39,434 bases of DNA, taken from the IMG/VR virus record IMGVR_UViG_3300036791_000291, positions 1 through 39,434 of that record, one strand, 5' to 3'. The position numbers and the translations under genes were made by a program. The notes under the pieces are model-generated. The model saw only the letters and a list, made by a program, of their open reading frames with translations, was not told where the DNA came from and made no database searches. Shown here piece by piece: positions 1 to 8,115 of this stretch (position 1 is its first letter; each line of letters begins with the position of its first letter). This DNA comes from a virus.

Positions 1-414
1 TTTCCACACCAGCCGCGACGGCTGACCACGCCGAGGGCGAATGCCTGGGCCGAGCCCTGGCTCTGCTCTGCGAACGTCTCCGTATTCAACACCCGATACT
101 TTCGGGCGCACGGCTTGCCTGGTGTCTCCAATCACGCCCTTCGCCACACCGGCACGACCACCCAACTGGAACACGGCACCGACGCCTCGACCTTGCAACA
201 GATGGGCGGCTGGTCGAGTCGGCGGATGCTGGACACGTACGGCCACGTTACCGCCAATGGCCTGCGGAAGGCCGCAGACACGGCCAGGGCGCACTACGAC
301 TCGGTGATTGCCCAGGCTGCCACTGACGCGAAGCAAGCGGCCCAGGGCTCGGCCCAGGGCAGCCAGGCCCCGCGCCTGCGGAAGGGCTCCACGCGCCGCC
401 GAGGGGTGGCGTAG
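1..414 (+). CDS. int: Tyrosine-type phage integrase, C-terminal part (cut by window edge)
   Basis: Site-specific recombinase that would join attP to a host tRNA gene. The visible part is the end of the catalytic domain: box II HALRHT at about nt 139-156 supplies the H-x-x-R arginine, followed by QQMGGWSSRRMLDTYGHV, where the tyrosine of DTYGHV is the expected nucleophile. A low-complexity Ala/Gln/Arg tail follows to the stop. The start and the first catalytic arginine lie outside the window. The first ~20 nt read better in another frame (FHTSRDG, common in integrases), so a small indel or sequence error near nt 20 is possible. It ends 56 nt before the tRNA-like att core, the normal place for an integrase. 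Class assignment is firm; intactness cannot be judged. Confidence 0.88.
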   Translation, partial: FPHQPRRLTTPRANAWAEPWLCSANVSVFNTRYFRAHGLPGVSNHALRHTGTTTQLEHGTDASTLQQMGGWSSRRMLDTYGHVTANGLRKAADTARAHYDSVIAQAATDAKQAAQGSAQGSQAPRLRKGSTRRRGVA

Positions 415-421
415 TGGAGAC

Positions 422-439
422 TGGCTCTAAAGTGGCTCT
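422..439. repeat. Candidate integrase arm-type sites, left pair
   Basis: Two copies of TGGCTCT spaced 11 bp apart (TGGCTCTAAAGTGGCTCT). The same tandem pair recurs at 666-686 on the other side of the tRNA-like core. Paired short direct repeats on both flanks of a core are what arm-type integrase binding sites look like. The role is inferred from position and symmetry. Confidence 0.5.
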
Positions 440-469
440 GCGATCTTTTCTGAATTCCGGTAAGTGGTT

Positions 470-510
470 TGTCCCCAACGGGATTCGAACCCGTGTCTCG
501 GCCTTGAAAG
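470..510 (-). other. attP: attP core: 3' half of tRNA-Glu(UUC)
   Basis: Read on the minus strand, this is the 3' part of a tRNA: anticodon loop CTTTCAA (U33, anticodon UUC, Glu), stem GGCCG, a short variable loop, T-arm ACGGG-TTCGAAT-CCCGT, then acceptor strand TGGGGAC with discriminator A. No 5' half (D-arm and GTCCCCA acceptor strand) lies next to it, so it is not a full tRNA gene. Tyrosine integrases often use the segment from the anticodon loop to the 3' end as the crossover region, and such a piece in the phage restores the host tRNA on integration. Phage genes lie on both sides, so attP fits better than attL or attR. A 5-bp hairpin (GTGCC-AAGG-GGCAC, 510-523) abuts it. Confidence 0.75.
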
Positions 511-665
511 TGCCAAGGGGCACTAACCCCGCATCGACCGCTTACAGCTCACTGGAGCCCCAGTCCGACCCCGTTCCCGCTATGAAAATCAGTATTTCTA
601 CGATGGGCGTTTGCGGGCATATCCTGCCCGCTTGGCGGCGCTCGGGAGCGCAGCGGGTGGCGAAG

Positions 666-686
666 GTGGCTCTAATGTGGCTCTAA
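666..686. repeat. Candidate integrase arm-type sites, right pair
   Basis: GTGGCTCTAA at 666-675 and again at 677-686, an 11-bp period, matching the pair at 422-439. The two pairs flank the tRNA-like core at 470-510. No gene is supported across 415-745; reading frames there are by-products of the tRNA-like sequence. Confidence 0.5.
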
Positions 687-709
687 TTTTTCCGCTCTGA
701 GCCACGACC

Positions 710-739
710 GGGCAGCCCTTCCCAGGCTGCCCGTTTTTT
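710..739 (+). terminator. Rho-independent terminator between attP and large terminase
   Basis: A perfect 8-bp stem GGGCAGCC (710-717) / GGCTGCCC (725-732) with a 7-nt loop, followed by G and six T on the plus strand. It would stop transcripts coming from the integrase and att region before the large terminase. It sits only a few bases upstream of the terminase start, so late transcription must read through it or start in the very short gap. Confidence 0.85.
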
Positions 740-745
740 CGTCCG

Positions 746-2446
746 GTGCCTGGAGACCTGCCGCTCGTGAACATCATCGACAGATACGCGGCCGACGTGG
801 TGGCAGGCAAGGTGCCCGCCGGGAAGTATCACCGCCTAGCCGCCGCGAGACACCAGCGCGACCGAGCCCGCGAGCGCACGCGCGCCTTCCCGTACTGGTG
901 TGACCTGGACCGCGCCGAGCGGTTCTTTCGCTTTGCGTCTCAACTGCGGCACTACAAAGGCCAGTGGGCCGGTCAGCTGATCGTCTTGCAGCCGCACCAG
1001 GCCTTCCGCCTCGGGTCGTTGTTCGCCTGGCGGCACGTCAAGACGGGGCTGCGGCGCTTCCGGGTCTCCTACAACGAGGTACCGCGAAAGAATGGGAAGT
1101 CGCTCGAAGCGGCCGTCGTGGCGTTGTACGAATCCTTCTTCGATGGCGAGCCAGGCGCCGAGGGCTACTGCATTGCGACCAAGCGCGAGCAAGCGAAAAT
1201 CGTGTTCAACGACTGTAAAAAACTGGTGCAGTCGAGCGGCCTGCGCTCACGCATCACGGTCCTGACGGCGAACCTGCACCGCGACGACACCGCATCCAAG
1301 CTGGAGCCCCTCGGCGCCGACCGCGACTCGACCGATGGCCTGAATCCGCAACTCGTCACGATTGACGAAGCGCACGCCATGAAGTCGCGCGGCCTGATCG
1401 ATGTGATGGAGACCGCGACGGGTGCCCGACGCCAGCCGATCATCAACTGGATCACGACGGCAGGTAACGACCCGTTCTCACCGTGCGGGGATCAACACGA
1501 CTACGCCTGCAAGGTACTTGAAGGCATCATCGCCGATGAACAGCTGTTCGCCTTCATCGCGCACGCCGACGCCGACGATGATCCGTGGGAAGCGGCCACC
1601 TGGCGCAAGGCGAACCCGAATTACGGCGTCTCGGTGCTGCCGGATGACATGCGGGCGCTGGCCACCAAGGCCCGCCACATGCCGCCTGCGGCGGCGGCGT
1701 TCAAGCAAAAGCGCCTCAACCTGTGGGTACACACGCTGACGCCCTGGCTGTCGCTGGAAGGCTGGCGGCGTGGGCAACAGCAGCCCGCACTCTGGACGCT
1801 CGCGGACCTGAAGGGCGAGCCCTGCTACATCGGGATCGACATGAGTAGCAAAATCGACCTAACGGCGGTCGTCCTGGTGTTTCCGCCGACTGAGACCCGG
1901 CGCTCGTGGCGGGTGGTGCCCTGGTGCCTGACACCCGCTGATACCCTCGACGAACGGGCGCACCGCGACCGGGCCACCTACGAACAGTGGCTGGAGCCTG
2001 GCCCGCTCGGCCGCACGCTCCGCACGAACCCTGGCAACCGCATCGATCAGGGCGTCGTGCGCGCGATGGTGCACGAAGCGGCGGCGCAGTTCTCCGTGCA
2101 GAAGATCGGGCTTGACCCCTGGAACGCAGGCAACCTCGTGAACGATTTGATCAACGACGGCTTCGAGGTCGTGGAAGTCCCGCAGAACCTGGCGCAAATG
2201 AGTGCCCCGTCGAAAGACTTCGAGGCCGATGTGCTCGATGGCCTGGTGGACGCAGGCGGCGATGCGCTGATGTTCTGGTGTATCTCAAACGTGGTGGTCC
2301 AGCGCGACGGGAAGGACAACATCTATCCGACCAAGAAACGCAGCCGAGGTCGGATCGATCCGGTGGTGGCGGCGCTCATCGCCCGCAAGCTGGCCAGTGC
2401 GCCAGGTGACGCCGCCGCCGAGGATCCGGACCTGATTGTCGCGTGA
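746..2446 (+). CDS. terL: Terminase large subunit (Terminase_1 / P27-partner type)
   Basis: ATPase-nuclease motor that cuts concatemers and drives DNA into the prohead. N-terminal ATPase: Walker A-like NEVPRKNGKS (residues ~110-119), Walker B LVTIDEAH (~203-210). C-terminal RNase-H-like nuclease: first acidic strand YIGIDMSSKIDLTAV (~361-375), then KIGLDPWNAG (~453-462) and RIDPVVAAL (~536-544). 566 residues is normal for the family. The longest frame starts at GTG 746; GTG 767 has a better Shine-Dalgarno (GGAGA) and may be the real start. Its small-subunit partner is not adjacent but lies at 37732-38214. It begins the late operon, followed by portal and protease. Confidence 0.95.
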   Translation: MPGDLPLVNIIDRYAADVVAGKVPAGKYHRLAAARHQRDRARERTRAFPYWCDLDRAERFFRFASQLRHYKGQWAGQLIVLQPHQAFRLGSLFAWRHVKTGLRRFRVSYNEVPRKNGKSLEAAVVALYESFFDGEPGAEGYCIATKREQAKIVFNDCKKLVQSSGLRSRITVLTANLHRDDTASKLEPLGADRDSTDGLNPQLVTIDEAHAMKSRGLIDVMETATGARRQPIINWITTAGNDPFSPCGDQHDYACKVLEGIIADEQLFAFIAHADADDDPWEAATWRKANPNYGVSVLPDDMRALATKARHMPPAAAAFKQKRLNLWVHTLTPWLSLEGWRRGQQQPALWTLADLKGEPCYIGIDMSSKIDLTAVVLVFPPTETRRSWRVVPWCLTPADTLDERAHRDRATYEQWLEPGPLGRTLRTNPGNRIDQGVVRAMVHEAAAQFSVQKIGLDPWNAGNLVNDLINDGFEVVEVPQNLAQMSAPSKDFEADVLDGLVDAGGDALMFWCISNVVVQRDGKDNIYPTKKRSRGRIDPVVAALIARKLASAPGDAAAEDPDLIVA

Positions 2447-2491
2447 CGCAGCCCCAGCGGCGCGCTACAATGCCGACGTTACCCCGCACAC

Positions 2492-2677
2492 ATGAGTGAG
2501 CCGCGCCGCCCTGGACGCCCGCCGCTCGATGGAAAAGGCCGCTCGGTGCCGGTCTGCATCAAAATGCCCGCGCGACAGTACGACGACCTCTACGAACGCG
2601 CGCAACGGGATCGCGTCAGCATTCCCGAAATGATTCGCCGCAAGCTCGCCGCCGATCCATTTAGCAATCCAAAATAG
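2492..2677 (+). CDS. Small ribbon-helix-helix-like protein
   Basis: 61 residues, basic N-terminus (EPRRPGRPPLDGKGRS) followed by a pattern like a ribbon-helix-helix or CopG-type DNA binder: beta strand VPVCIKMPARQYDDLYERAQ, then a helix running to EMIRRKLAAD. Such proteins often act as small transcriptional or packaging regulators, but the role is not shown by the sequence. It lies between the large terminase and the portal cluster, same strand, with 45 nt upstream spacing. Fairly sure it is a gene; family assignment is moderate. Confidence 0.6.
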   Translation: MSEPRRPGRPPLDGKGRSVPVCIKMPARQYDDLYERAQRDRVSIPEMIRRKLAADPFSNPK

Positions 2678-2714
2678 GGCGCCAGCCCGACGCATCAGAC
2701 ACTGAGCCTCGGCT

Positions 2715-2939
2715 ATGCCGCTGCTCTGGTGGCGACCGCCGTGTCTCCTGCGTGCGGTCCTGGTGAACCTCATCGAAGATAAAGACACCGCGCTGAAAGG
2801 CGTGCTTTGGCAGAGTCGTGGGCCGTGGCTCGTGATGCGCGATGTCGCCATCGTGCGGCCTGGTCTCGCGCCGACGCCGATGGACGGCGAAGTGATCATC
2901 CATCGGCACAACGTCGCCTTCGTGCAGGTGCTCGCGTAA
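2715..2939 (+). CDS. Small late protein upstream of portal, function unknown
   Basis: 74 residues, beta-strand-rich C-terminal two thirds (VLWQSRGPWLVMRDVAIVRP, EVIIHRHNVAFVQVLA). Its stop codon overlaps the portal start (TAATG, 2937-2941), which argues for a real, translationally coupled gene. I do not recognise a domain. Short proteins at this spot, between terminase and portal, are common in HK97-type phages but are mostly uncharacterised. Confidence 0.6.
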   Translation: MPLLWWRPPCLLRAVLVNLIEDKDTALKGVLWQSRGPWLVMRDVAIVRPGLAPTPMDGEVIIHRHNVAFVQVLA

Positions 2940-4489
2940 TGGCCATCGTGCGCAGTGCGGGCGCACTCCAGGTCTACGGCGGCACCCTGACACCCGCTGC
3001 CGCCCTCGATGCCGCCGCAGGCTACGGCTCGTACCGCACGCGTTTCAGTAACTGGGCGTACACCACCTACGGCGAAATTTACCGGCGCCAGCCGAACGTG
3101 CGCACGGTCGTGGACTTCATTTCGCGCAACATCGCGCAGCTGGGCATCTTCGTGTACGAGCGGATCTCGGACACGGACCGCGTGCGCATCTACGATCATC
3201 CCGTCGCCGAATGGCTGGGTGACCCGAACCCCGCGACCACGCAGTACCGCCTGATCGAATCCCTGATCAACGACCTCTGCATCTACTGGTCGGCGGCGTG
3301 GTGGAAGATGCGCGACGCGCGCGGAAACCTCACGATGCTCGTGCGGCTGCCGCCCGAAGAACTGTTCGTGAGCGGCTATCTGACCCGTCAATTCGTGTGG
3401 GCGTCGCCGGTCGGGACCGTCACCGTGATCGACCCGAAGGACGTGCTCTACATCACCGGCTACGATCCCTGCAACGGCGCCTTCGGCATCTCGCCGATCG
3501 AAACGCTGCGGCACACGCTGGCGGAAGATGCCGCCGCCACGCTCTACCGCGAATCGTTTTGGATGAATGCCGCCAGGCTGGAAGGCGTCATCGAGCGCCC
3601 CGCGACCGCGCCGAAGTGGACGCCCACGCAGAAACAGGACTTCCGCGATCAGTGGTCGTCACGCTTCACCGGACCTCGCAACGCGGGGCAGACGGCCGTC
3701 CTCGAAGACGGCATGACGTTCAAGGAGATGTCGCAAAACGCGGTCGATTCGGAATACATCGCCGCGCGGAAACTGACCACTGAGGAATGCGCGCGGGCCT
3801 ATCACGTCCCGCTGCCGATGGTCGGCATTCTCGACCACGCCACGTTCTCCAACGTCAAGGAACAACACAAGCAGCTATACCAGGACACGCTCGGGCCGTG
3901 GTTGGAGTGGATCCAGCAGGAACTCGAAAAGCAGCTGCTGCCCGAGGCTGGGGATCCGACCGGGTATTACATCGAATTCAACCTGGCCGACAAGCTCAAA
4001 GGTAGTTTCGAAGAACAGGCCGCGAGCCTGCAGGCGCTGATCGGTCGGCCGATTATGACGGCGAACGAAGGCCGCGCGCGTCTGAACCTGCCACGCATCG
4101 ACGATCCAGCTGCCGATCAACTGGCGGCGCCGCTCAACATGGCGACCGGCGGGGCTCACATCCCCGCCGCCAGTGACGGCGGCACGGCGGCAGGTCCGGC
4201 GCCCGAGCAGGCCGCCGCCGTGATCGCGCGGACCTGGGATCGCCAACGACAGCGGGTCGAGAAGGTCGCGCTCGCGGATCGTGCGGCCGCCTTCGACGTC
4301 GGCCGATGGGATCGCGAGCTCGCAGGCGATCTCGACTCGCTGTTTCGTGCCGGTGGCCTGACCCCCGCTGCCGCTGCGACGGCGAGTGCGGCCCTGGCTC
4401 ACACCATCAACGGCGACACGCTGCAGCTGCTGGTCGCGCGAGAGAACCCGTTTTCGTCAGGCCGGGAGGCGGCTTTGTATGTCCAGTAA
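2939..4489 (+). CDS. Portal protein, HK97 type
   Basis: Forms the dodecameric channel at the unique capsid vertex that the terminase docks on. 516 residues with the family pattern: N-terminal NVRTVVDFISRNIAQLGIFV, tyrosine-rich YRLIESLINDLCIYWSAAWW, DVLYITGYDPCNGAFGISPI, and TTEECARAYHVPLPMVGILD followed by the NVKEQHKQLYQDTLGPWLEW helix and TANEGRARLNLPRIDDPAAD. Start ATG 2939 overlaps the previous stop; a longer in-frame start at 2807 would overlap the upstream gene and lacks the family pattern. The C-terminus (last ~90 residues) is Ala-rich. It overlaps the protease gene by 11 nt. Confidence 0.95.
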   Translation: MAIVRSAGALQVYGGTLTPAAALDAAAGYGSYRTRFSNWAYTTYGEIYRRQPNVRTVVDFISRNIAQLGIFVYERISDTDRVRIYDHPVAEWLGDPNPATTQYRLIESLINDLCIYWSAAWWKMRDARGNLTMLVRLPPEELFVSGYLTRQFVWASPVGTVTVIDPKDVLYITGYDPCNGAFGISPIETLRHTLAEDAAATLYRESFWMNAARLEGVIERPATAPKWTPTQKQDFRDQWSSRFTGPRNAGQTAVLEDGMTFKEMSQNAVDSEYIAARKLTTEECARAYHVPLPMVGILDHATFSNVKEQHKQLYQDTLGPWLEWIQQELEKQLLPEAGDPTGYYIEFNLADKLKGSFEEQAASLQALIGRPIMTANEGRARLNLPRIDDPAADQLAAPLNMATGGAHIPAASDGGTAAGPAPEQAAAVIARTWDRQRQRVEKVALADRAAAFDVGRWDRELAGDLDSLFRAGGLTPAAAATASAALAHTINGDTLQLLVARENPFSSGREAALYVQ

Positions 4490-5498
4490 TGCCGTGCGGC
4501 GCTACGACCATTTGATCGCCACGGCGCTCGATGAGCCGTGGGCGATTACGCCGACGATGATGGCGATCATCGCCGAAGTGCTCTGTCGCCATGTGGCCGG
4601 TGAGGATCCCGACGACGAGGCCATCCACCATGCGCAGCTGCTGGCGCTCGCCCGCCAGGAACGCCAGGTGGCGGCACCTGAAGGATCCGGCGTCGCGGTG
4701 CTGCCGATGCACGGCGTGATTACGCCCCGCATGAACCTGATGTCGGACGTCAGCGGCGGCACCACGTTCGAAAGCCTGACCAACGATCTCGTGACCGCAG
4801 CGGATAACCCGCGCGTCAAGGCCATCGTGCTCGACATCGACAGCCCTGGCGGTAGCGTGGCCGGGGCGACCGAATTTGCGTCGGTGGTCCGCAAGGTGCG
4901 CACGCAGAAGCCCGTCGTGGCGCAGGCGAGCCACGGCATGAACTCCGCTGCCTACTGGACTGGCAGCAACGCCACGGAAATTGTGGCGTCACCGTCCGCG
5001 TCGGTGGGCGGGATTGGCGTGTTCGCGGCGCATGACGATCTGTCCAAGGCCTACGAAAAGCGGGGCCTGAAGCGAAATTTCGTCTCCGCTGGGAAATACA
5101 AACTCGAAGGGAACGACACGGCGGCGCTCGATGACGAAGCCCGCTCGGCCATGCAAGCGAAGGTCGATCACCACTACGGCGTGTTCGTCCATGACGTCGC
5201 ACTCGGTCGCGGCATCGACGCCGCGAAAGTCCGCGCGGGCTTCGGGGAAGGGCGATCACTGACGGCGCCCGAAGCCCTGGCCGCCGGGATGGTGGACCGC
5301 ATCGCAACCCTCAGCGAGACCGTCGCCCGTCTCGCCGGGAACCCGACGCCTACGTTCAGCACACACGCCGCGCACCGCGACACATCGCAGGAGCCTTCTG
5401 AGGCCACCGATCAGGATCGCGCAGCTGCGGCCATGCGCCAGTGGCGGTCGGCACACGAACGGGCGTTTTTGGAGCAGGCGCTCACGCGCTCCTGCTGA
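4479..5498 (+). CDS. Prohead protease, S49 (SppA/ClpP-like) family
   Basis: Serine protease that matures the prohead by trimming capsid protein. 339 residues. The SppA-like core shows VLDIDSPGGSVAGATEFA (~118-135), the nucleophile region SHGMNSAAYW (Ser ~156), SASVGGIGVFAAHDDL, and the general-base lysine region FVSAGKYKLEGND (Lys ~206 or 208). The C-terminal ~50 residues are charged and Ala-rich, possibly a scaffold-like segment. Start ATG 4479 lies inside the portal end, so the genes are translationally coupled. The major capsid gene follows 15 nt later, the standard portal-protease-capsid order. Confidence 0.93.
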   Translation: MSSNAVRRYDHLIATALDEPWAITPTMMAIIAEVLCRHVAGEDPDDEAIHHAQLLALARQERQVAAPEGSGVAVLPMHGVITPRMNLMSDVSGGTTFESLTNDLVTAADNPRVKAIVLDIDSPGGSVAGATEFASVVRKVRTQKPVVAQASHGMNSAAYWTGSNATEIVASPSASVGGIGVFAAHDDLSKAYEKRGLKRNFVSAGKYKLEGNDTAALDDEARSAMQAKVDHHYGVFVHDVALGRGIDAAKVRAGFGEGRSLTAPEALAAGMVDRIATLSETVARLAGNPTPTFSTHAAHRDTSQEPSEATDQDRAAAAMRQWRSAHERAFLEQALTRSC

Positions 5499-5513
5499 CG
5501 GAAGGATACCGCT

Positions 5514-6824
5514 ATGAACGTCGCAGCCTTGGAACGAGACCTCCGCACGAAAGCGGATGAAGGTCTCCGACTCCTCAAGACCACGACCGCCGCGTGCGAG
5601 GCCGAGAACCGCGAAATGACGGCCGACGAGCGCGCCGCCATCGACCGGATTTCGGCCGAGTGCAAAACCTGCGAAGCCAAGATCGCGCGCGCCAAGGGCA
5701 ACGAAGAACTGGCCGCGTCATTCGAAGGCCTGAGCCGCACCCTGGAAGCCGCTGCGGCTGCACCCGTGACCGGCCTCGCGCGACCGACGTCGCGGCTGAC
5801 GCTCGGCCAACAGTTCGTCCGCGCCGAAGCGTACGACTTTTTCCGCAAGGGGATGCACCGCACGCAGTCAGCCTGGCGCTCGCCGAGCATCGAACTGGCG
5901 ACCACGATCACCGAAGATCCGGCGTCGGGTGGCGCGCTGGTGATTCCGCAGTACCAGCCCGGGATCGTCCCGCTGCTGTTTCGGCGGCTGGTCGTCGCGG
6001 ATCTGATTGCACCAGGGACCACGAACTCGAACGCGATCATCACGATGAACGAAAAGACGTTCACCAACGCGGCCGCACCCGTCGCCGAAGGTGCGCTGAA
6101 GCCCGAGTCGGCGCTGATCTTCACAGCGGTGACCGAGGCCGTTCGCAAGATCGCGCACTGGCTGCCCGTCTCCGAGGAAATGCTGGAGGACGCGCCGACG
6201 ATTTCGTCCTACATCGACGCGCGGCTGCGGCTGGGCATCGAACTCGTCGAAGAGGATCAGCTGCTGAACGGGGATGGCGTTGCGCCGGATCTGCTCGGCC
6301 TGACAAAGCGGCCAGGACTGGCGCCCCCGCTGGCGCGCGTGGATCCTGCGTCGAACGCCGACGCGATCCTCACGCAGATCATGACGATCTTCGCGACGTC
6401 CTACGTGATGCCCGATGGCGTGATTCTGAATCCCGCCGACTGGGCATCGACCCTGCTGACGAAGACCACCACAGGCGAGTACTTCACCTCGGGTCCGTTC
6501 TCGCCGATTCAGGCGCAGACGATGTGGGGTCTGCCCGTCGTCGTGACGCCCGAGATGACAGCCGGGATTGCCTTCGTCGGTGCGTTCCGCTCCTGCGCGC
6601 AGGTGTTCCGCAACGGCGGGCTCCGCGTTGAAGCCTCGAATAGTCACGCCGACTACTTCGTGCGGAATTTGGTGGCCATCCGCGCCGAGGAACGGCTGGC
6701 GCTGTGCGTCTATCGGCCGCAGGCGTTCGGTGAAGTGACGGGTCTCGCCGCCACAACCTTCGCAGCAGCGGCAGCGGCGAACGGTGGGGCGGACCACGGC
6801 GCGAACCGTGCGAAGACGAGGTAA
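5514..6824 (+). CDS. Major capsid protein, HK97 fold
   Basis: Builds the icosahedral head. 436 residues: an N-terminal ~90-residue charged helical region (LERDLRTKADEGLRLLKT through EGLSRTLEAA) resembling the HK97 delta/scaffold domain, an Ala/Pro linker, then the capsid domain with GGALVIPQYQPGIVPLLF, KIAHWLPVSEEMLEDAP, VEEDQLLNGDG, GVILNPADWASTLLTK, and MWGLPVVVTPEM near the end. The upstream S49 protease is the likely enzyme for removing the N-terminal region. An Ala-rich tail ends the protein. A good SD (GGAAGG) precedes ATG 5514. Confidence 0.95.
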   Translation: MNVAALERDLRTKADEGLRLLKTTTAACEAENREMTADERAAIDRISAECKTCEAKIARAKGNEELAASFEGLSRTLEAAAAAPVTGLARPTSRLTLGQQFVRAEAYDFFRKGMHRTQSAWRSPSIELATTITEDPASGGALVIPQYQPGIVPLLFRRLVVADLIAPGTTNSNAIITMNEKTFTNAAAPVAEGALKPESALIFTAVTEAVRKIAHWLPVSEEMLEDAPTISSYIDARLRLGIELVEEDQLLNGDGVAPDLLGLTKRPGLAPPLARVDPASNADAILTQIMTIFATSYVMPDGVILNPADWASTLLTKTTTGEYFTSGPFSPIQAQTMWGLPVVVTPEMTAGIAFVGAFRSCAQVFRNGGLRVEASNSHADYFVRNLVAIRAEERLALCVYRPQAFGEVTGLAATTFAAAAAANGGADHGANRAKTR

Positions 6825-6829
6825 GTGAG

Positions 6830-7051
6830 ATGTGGGGCGCGTGGTATCAGCGTGGCGATCCGGGGCCGTGTCCGATCTGCGGCGCCCCACATACGACCTG
6901 TGTCGGCCCGACGACGCTTGATGATGGCTCGGGGCATCTGACGATCCCCGTCCCGTTCAAAGGGCCGATTCCCACACCGCCGCCCGTGGACTTCAACGTG
7001 CGGGATTACAGCCAAGTGAAGCACGGCGGTAAAAAGCCGGGGCAACCCTGA
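6830..7051 (+). CDS. Small zinc-ribbon-like late protein
   Basis: 73 residues. The N-terminus carries CPICGAPHTTC, a possible metal-binding knuckle, followed by a Pro-rich stretch (PFKGPIPTPPPVDFNV) and a basic C-terminus. It sits 5 nt after the capsid gene and 2 nt before the connector, so it is part of the head operon. I do not recognise the family; a minor head or structural role is only suggested by location. Confidence 0.6.
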   Translation: MWGAWYQRGDPGPCPICGAPHTTCVGPTTLDDGSGHLTIPVPFKGPIPTPPPVDFNVRDYSQVKHGGKKPGQP

Positions 7052-7053
7052 CG

Positions 7054-7692
7054 ATGTGGATCGACTATCCGACACCGCTCTACACGTACTGGCCGGGGTC
7101 GCTGCCGCCCGCGCCGCGCTGGAGTGTGCTTCCGCCGAATGCACCCGACACCGAGCCGATCACGACCACTGACCTCTACAACTACGCGCGCATCGTCGGC
7201 GGTGACGAAGAAGATCCCATCGCGCTCGACTACATCCGCGCGGCACGGCAACAGGTGGAGAACGACACCGGCCGCGCGCTGCCGATGCAGACCATCGAGA
7301 TTTTTCTCGACTACGTGCCCTACACCGTCGTGCCGCTGCCGTGGCCGCCCGTGATCGATCTGCCCGCCATCGAGGTCGCGCTCGCCGATGGCACGTCGCA
7401 GGCGGTCACCGACTACAGCATCGACTTTTACAGTCAGCCCGCGCGGCTGCTGATCAACAACGTCGCAGATCTGCCGCCCCTGGCCACCGGGTTTACGGTG
7501 CTCCATCTGACGCTGCTGGTCGGCTACTCACCGCAGACGCTGCCGCCGCTCCTGAAACATGCCGTTGCGCTGCTGGCTGCGCACTACCTGACCACCGGCC
7601 GCGACATCACCATCATCGGCGACCGGATGGAGATTATGCCGTTCGGCTACGCCGAGGCGATTGCACCGTATCGGCTGGTGGCTTTGACGTGA
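7054..7692 (+). CDS. Head-tail connector, gp6-like
   Basis: Adaptor ring protein that binds below the portal. The family pattern is seen from residue ~40: PITTTDLYNYARIVGGDEED, a helix DYIRAARQQVENDTGRALPM, strands IEIFLDYVP, PPVIDLPAIEVAL, then VLHLTLLVGYSPQTLPPLLK and a helix ALLAAHYLTTGRD. 212 residues with an aromatic/Pro-rich N-terminal extension of ~35 residues. It follows the capsid gene in the usual HK97 order. Confident on family. Confidence 0.85.
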   Translation: MWIDYPTPLYTYWPGSLPPAPRWSVLPPNAPDTEPITTTDLYNYARIVGGDEEDPIALDYIRAARQQVENDTGRALPMQTIEIFLDYVPYTVVPLPWPPVIDLPAIEVALADGTSQAVTDYSIDFYSQPARLLINNVADLPPLATGFTVLHLTLLVGYSPQTLPPLLKHAVALLAAHYLTTGRDITIIGDRMEIMPFGYAEAIAPYRLVALT

Positions 7693-7704
7693 GGACGATT
7701 CCCG

Positions 7705-8115
7705 ATGCCGTTCCAGGTGCTTCGCCCGACGTCGCAACAGCGCCACCGCGTCACGCTCGACCGCGCGGCGCAAGTGCCCGACGGCGACGGCGGGTATATC
7801 GAGGGCTGGCTGCCGCTGCAACCGCCCGCCGCGTGGGCCGCCATTCAACCTGCCACACCGAAGGGGCTCGAAAAGGTTACCGCCAGCGTGGCCGTGCAGG
7901 CGGTGGCCACGCACCTCGTCGTCATGGATTACCACCCGCAGCTCACGGTGACGTCGCGGCTCACGTATCACGGACGGTCGTTTCAAATTCACGTCGTGGA
8001 AAACGTGGACGAACGCAACCTGCAGCTGGTGCTGGTCTGCTCGGAGATCCTCAGTGGGAGTAACGATCTCGGGTCTGTCGGAACTCAACGACGCACTGCG
8101 CCGACTGCCGAGTGA
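7705..8115 (+). CDS. Head-tail adaptor / stopper protein
   Basis: 136 residues, matching the SPP1 gp16-like head closure family: HRVTLDRAAQVPDGDGGYIE near the N-terminus, WAAIQPATPKGLEKVTASVA, VVMDYHPQLTVTSRLTYHGR, and FQIHVVENVDERNLQLVLVC. These small beta-barrel proteins close the head-tail channel. The last ~20 residues overlap the next gene (GTG 8054) by 62 nt, so the C-terminal tail is probably not part of the conserved fold. Confidence 0.8.
   Translation: MPFQVLRPTSQQRHRVTLDRAAQVPDGDGGYIEGWLPLQPPAAWAAIQPATPKGLEKVTASVAVQAVATHLVVMDYHPQLTVTSRLTYHGRSFQIHVVENVDERNLQLVLVCSEILSGSNDLGSVGTQRRTAPTAE

Noticed and set aside
470-545. A complete tRNA gene
   Set aside because: Only the 3' half from the anticodon loop is present; no D-arm or matching 5' acceptor strand is found upstream on the minus strand.
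414-686. A 90-residue plus-strand reading frame across the att region
   Set aside because: It is the classic by-product of reading a tRNA on the wrong strand (PNGIRTRVSA-type peptide) and spans the att core and arm repeats.
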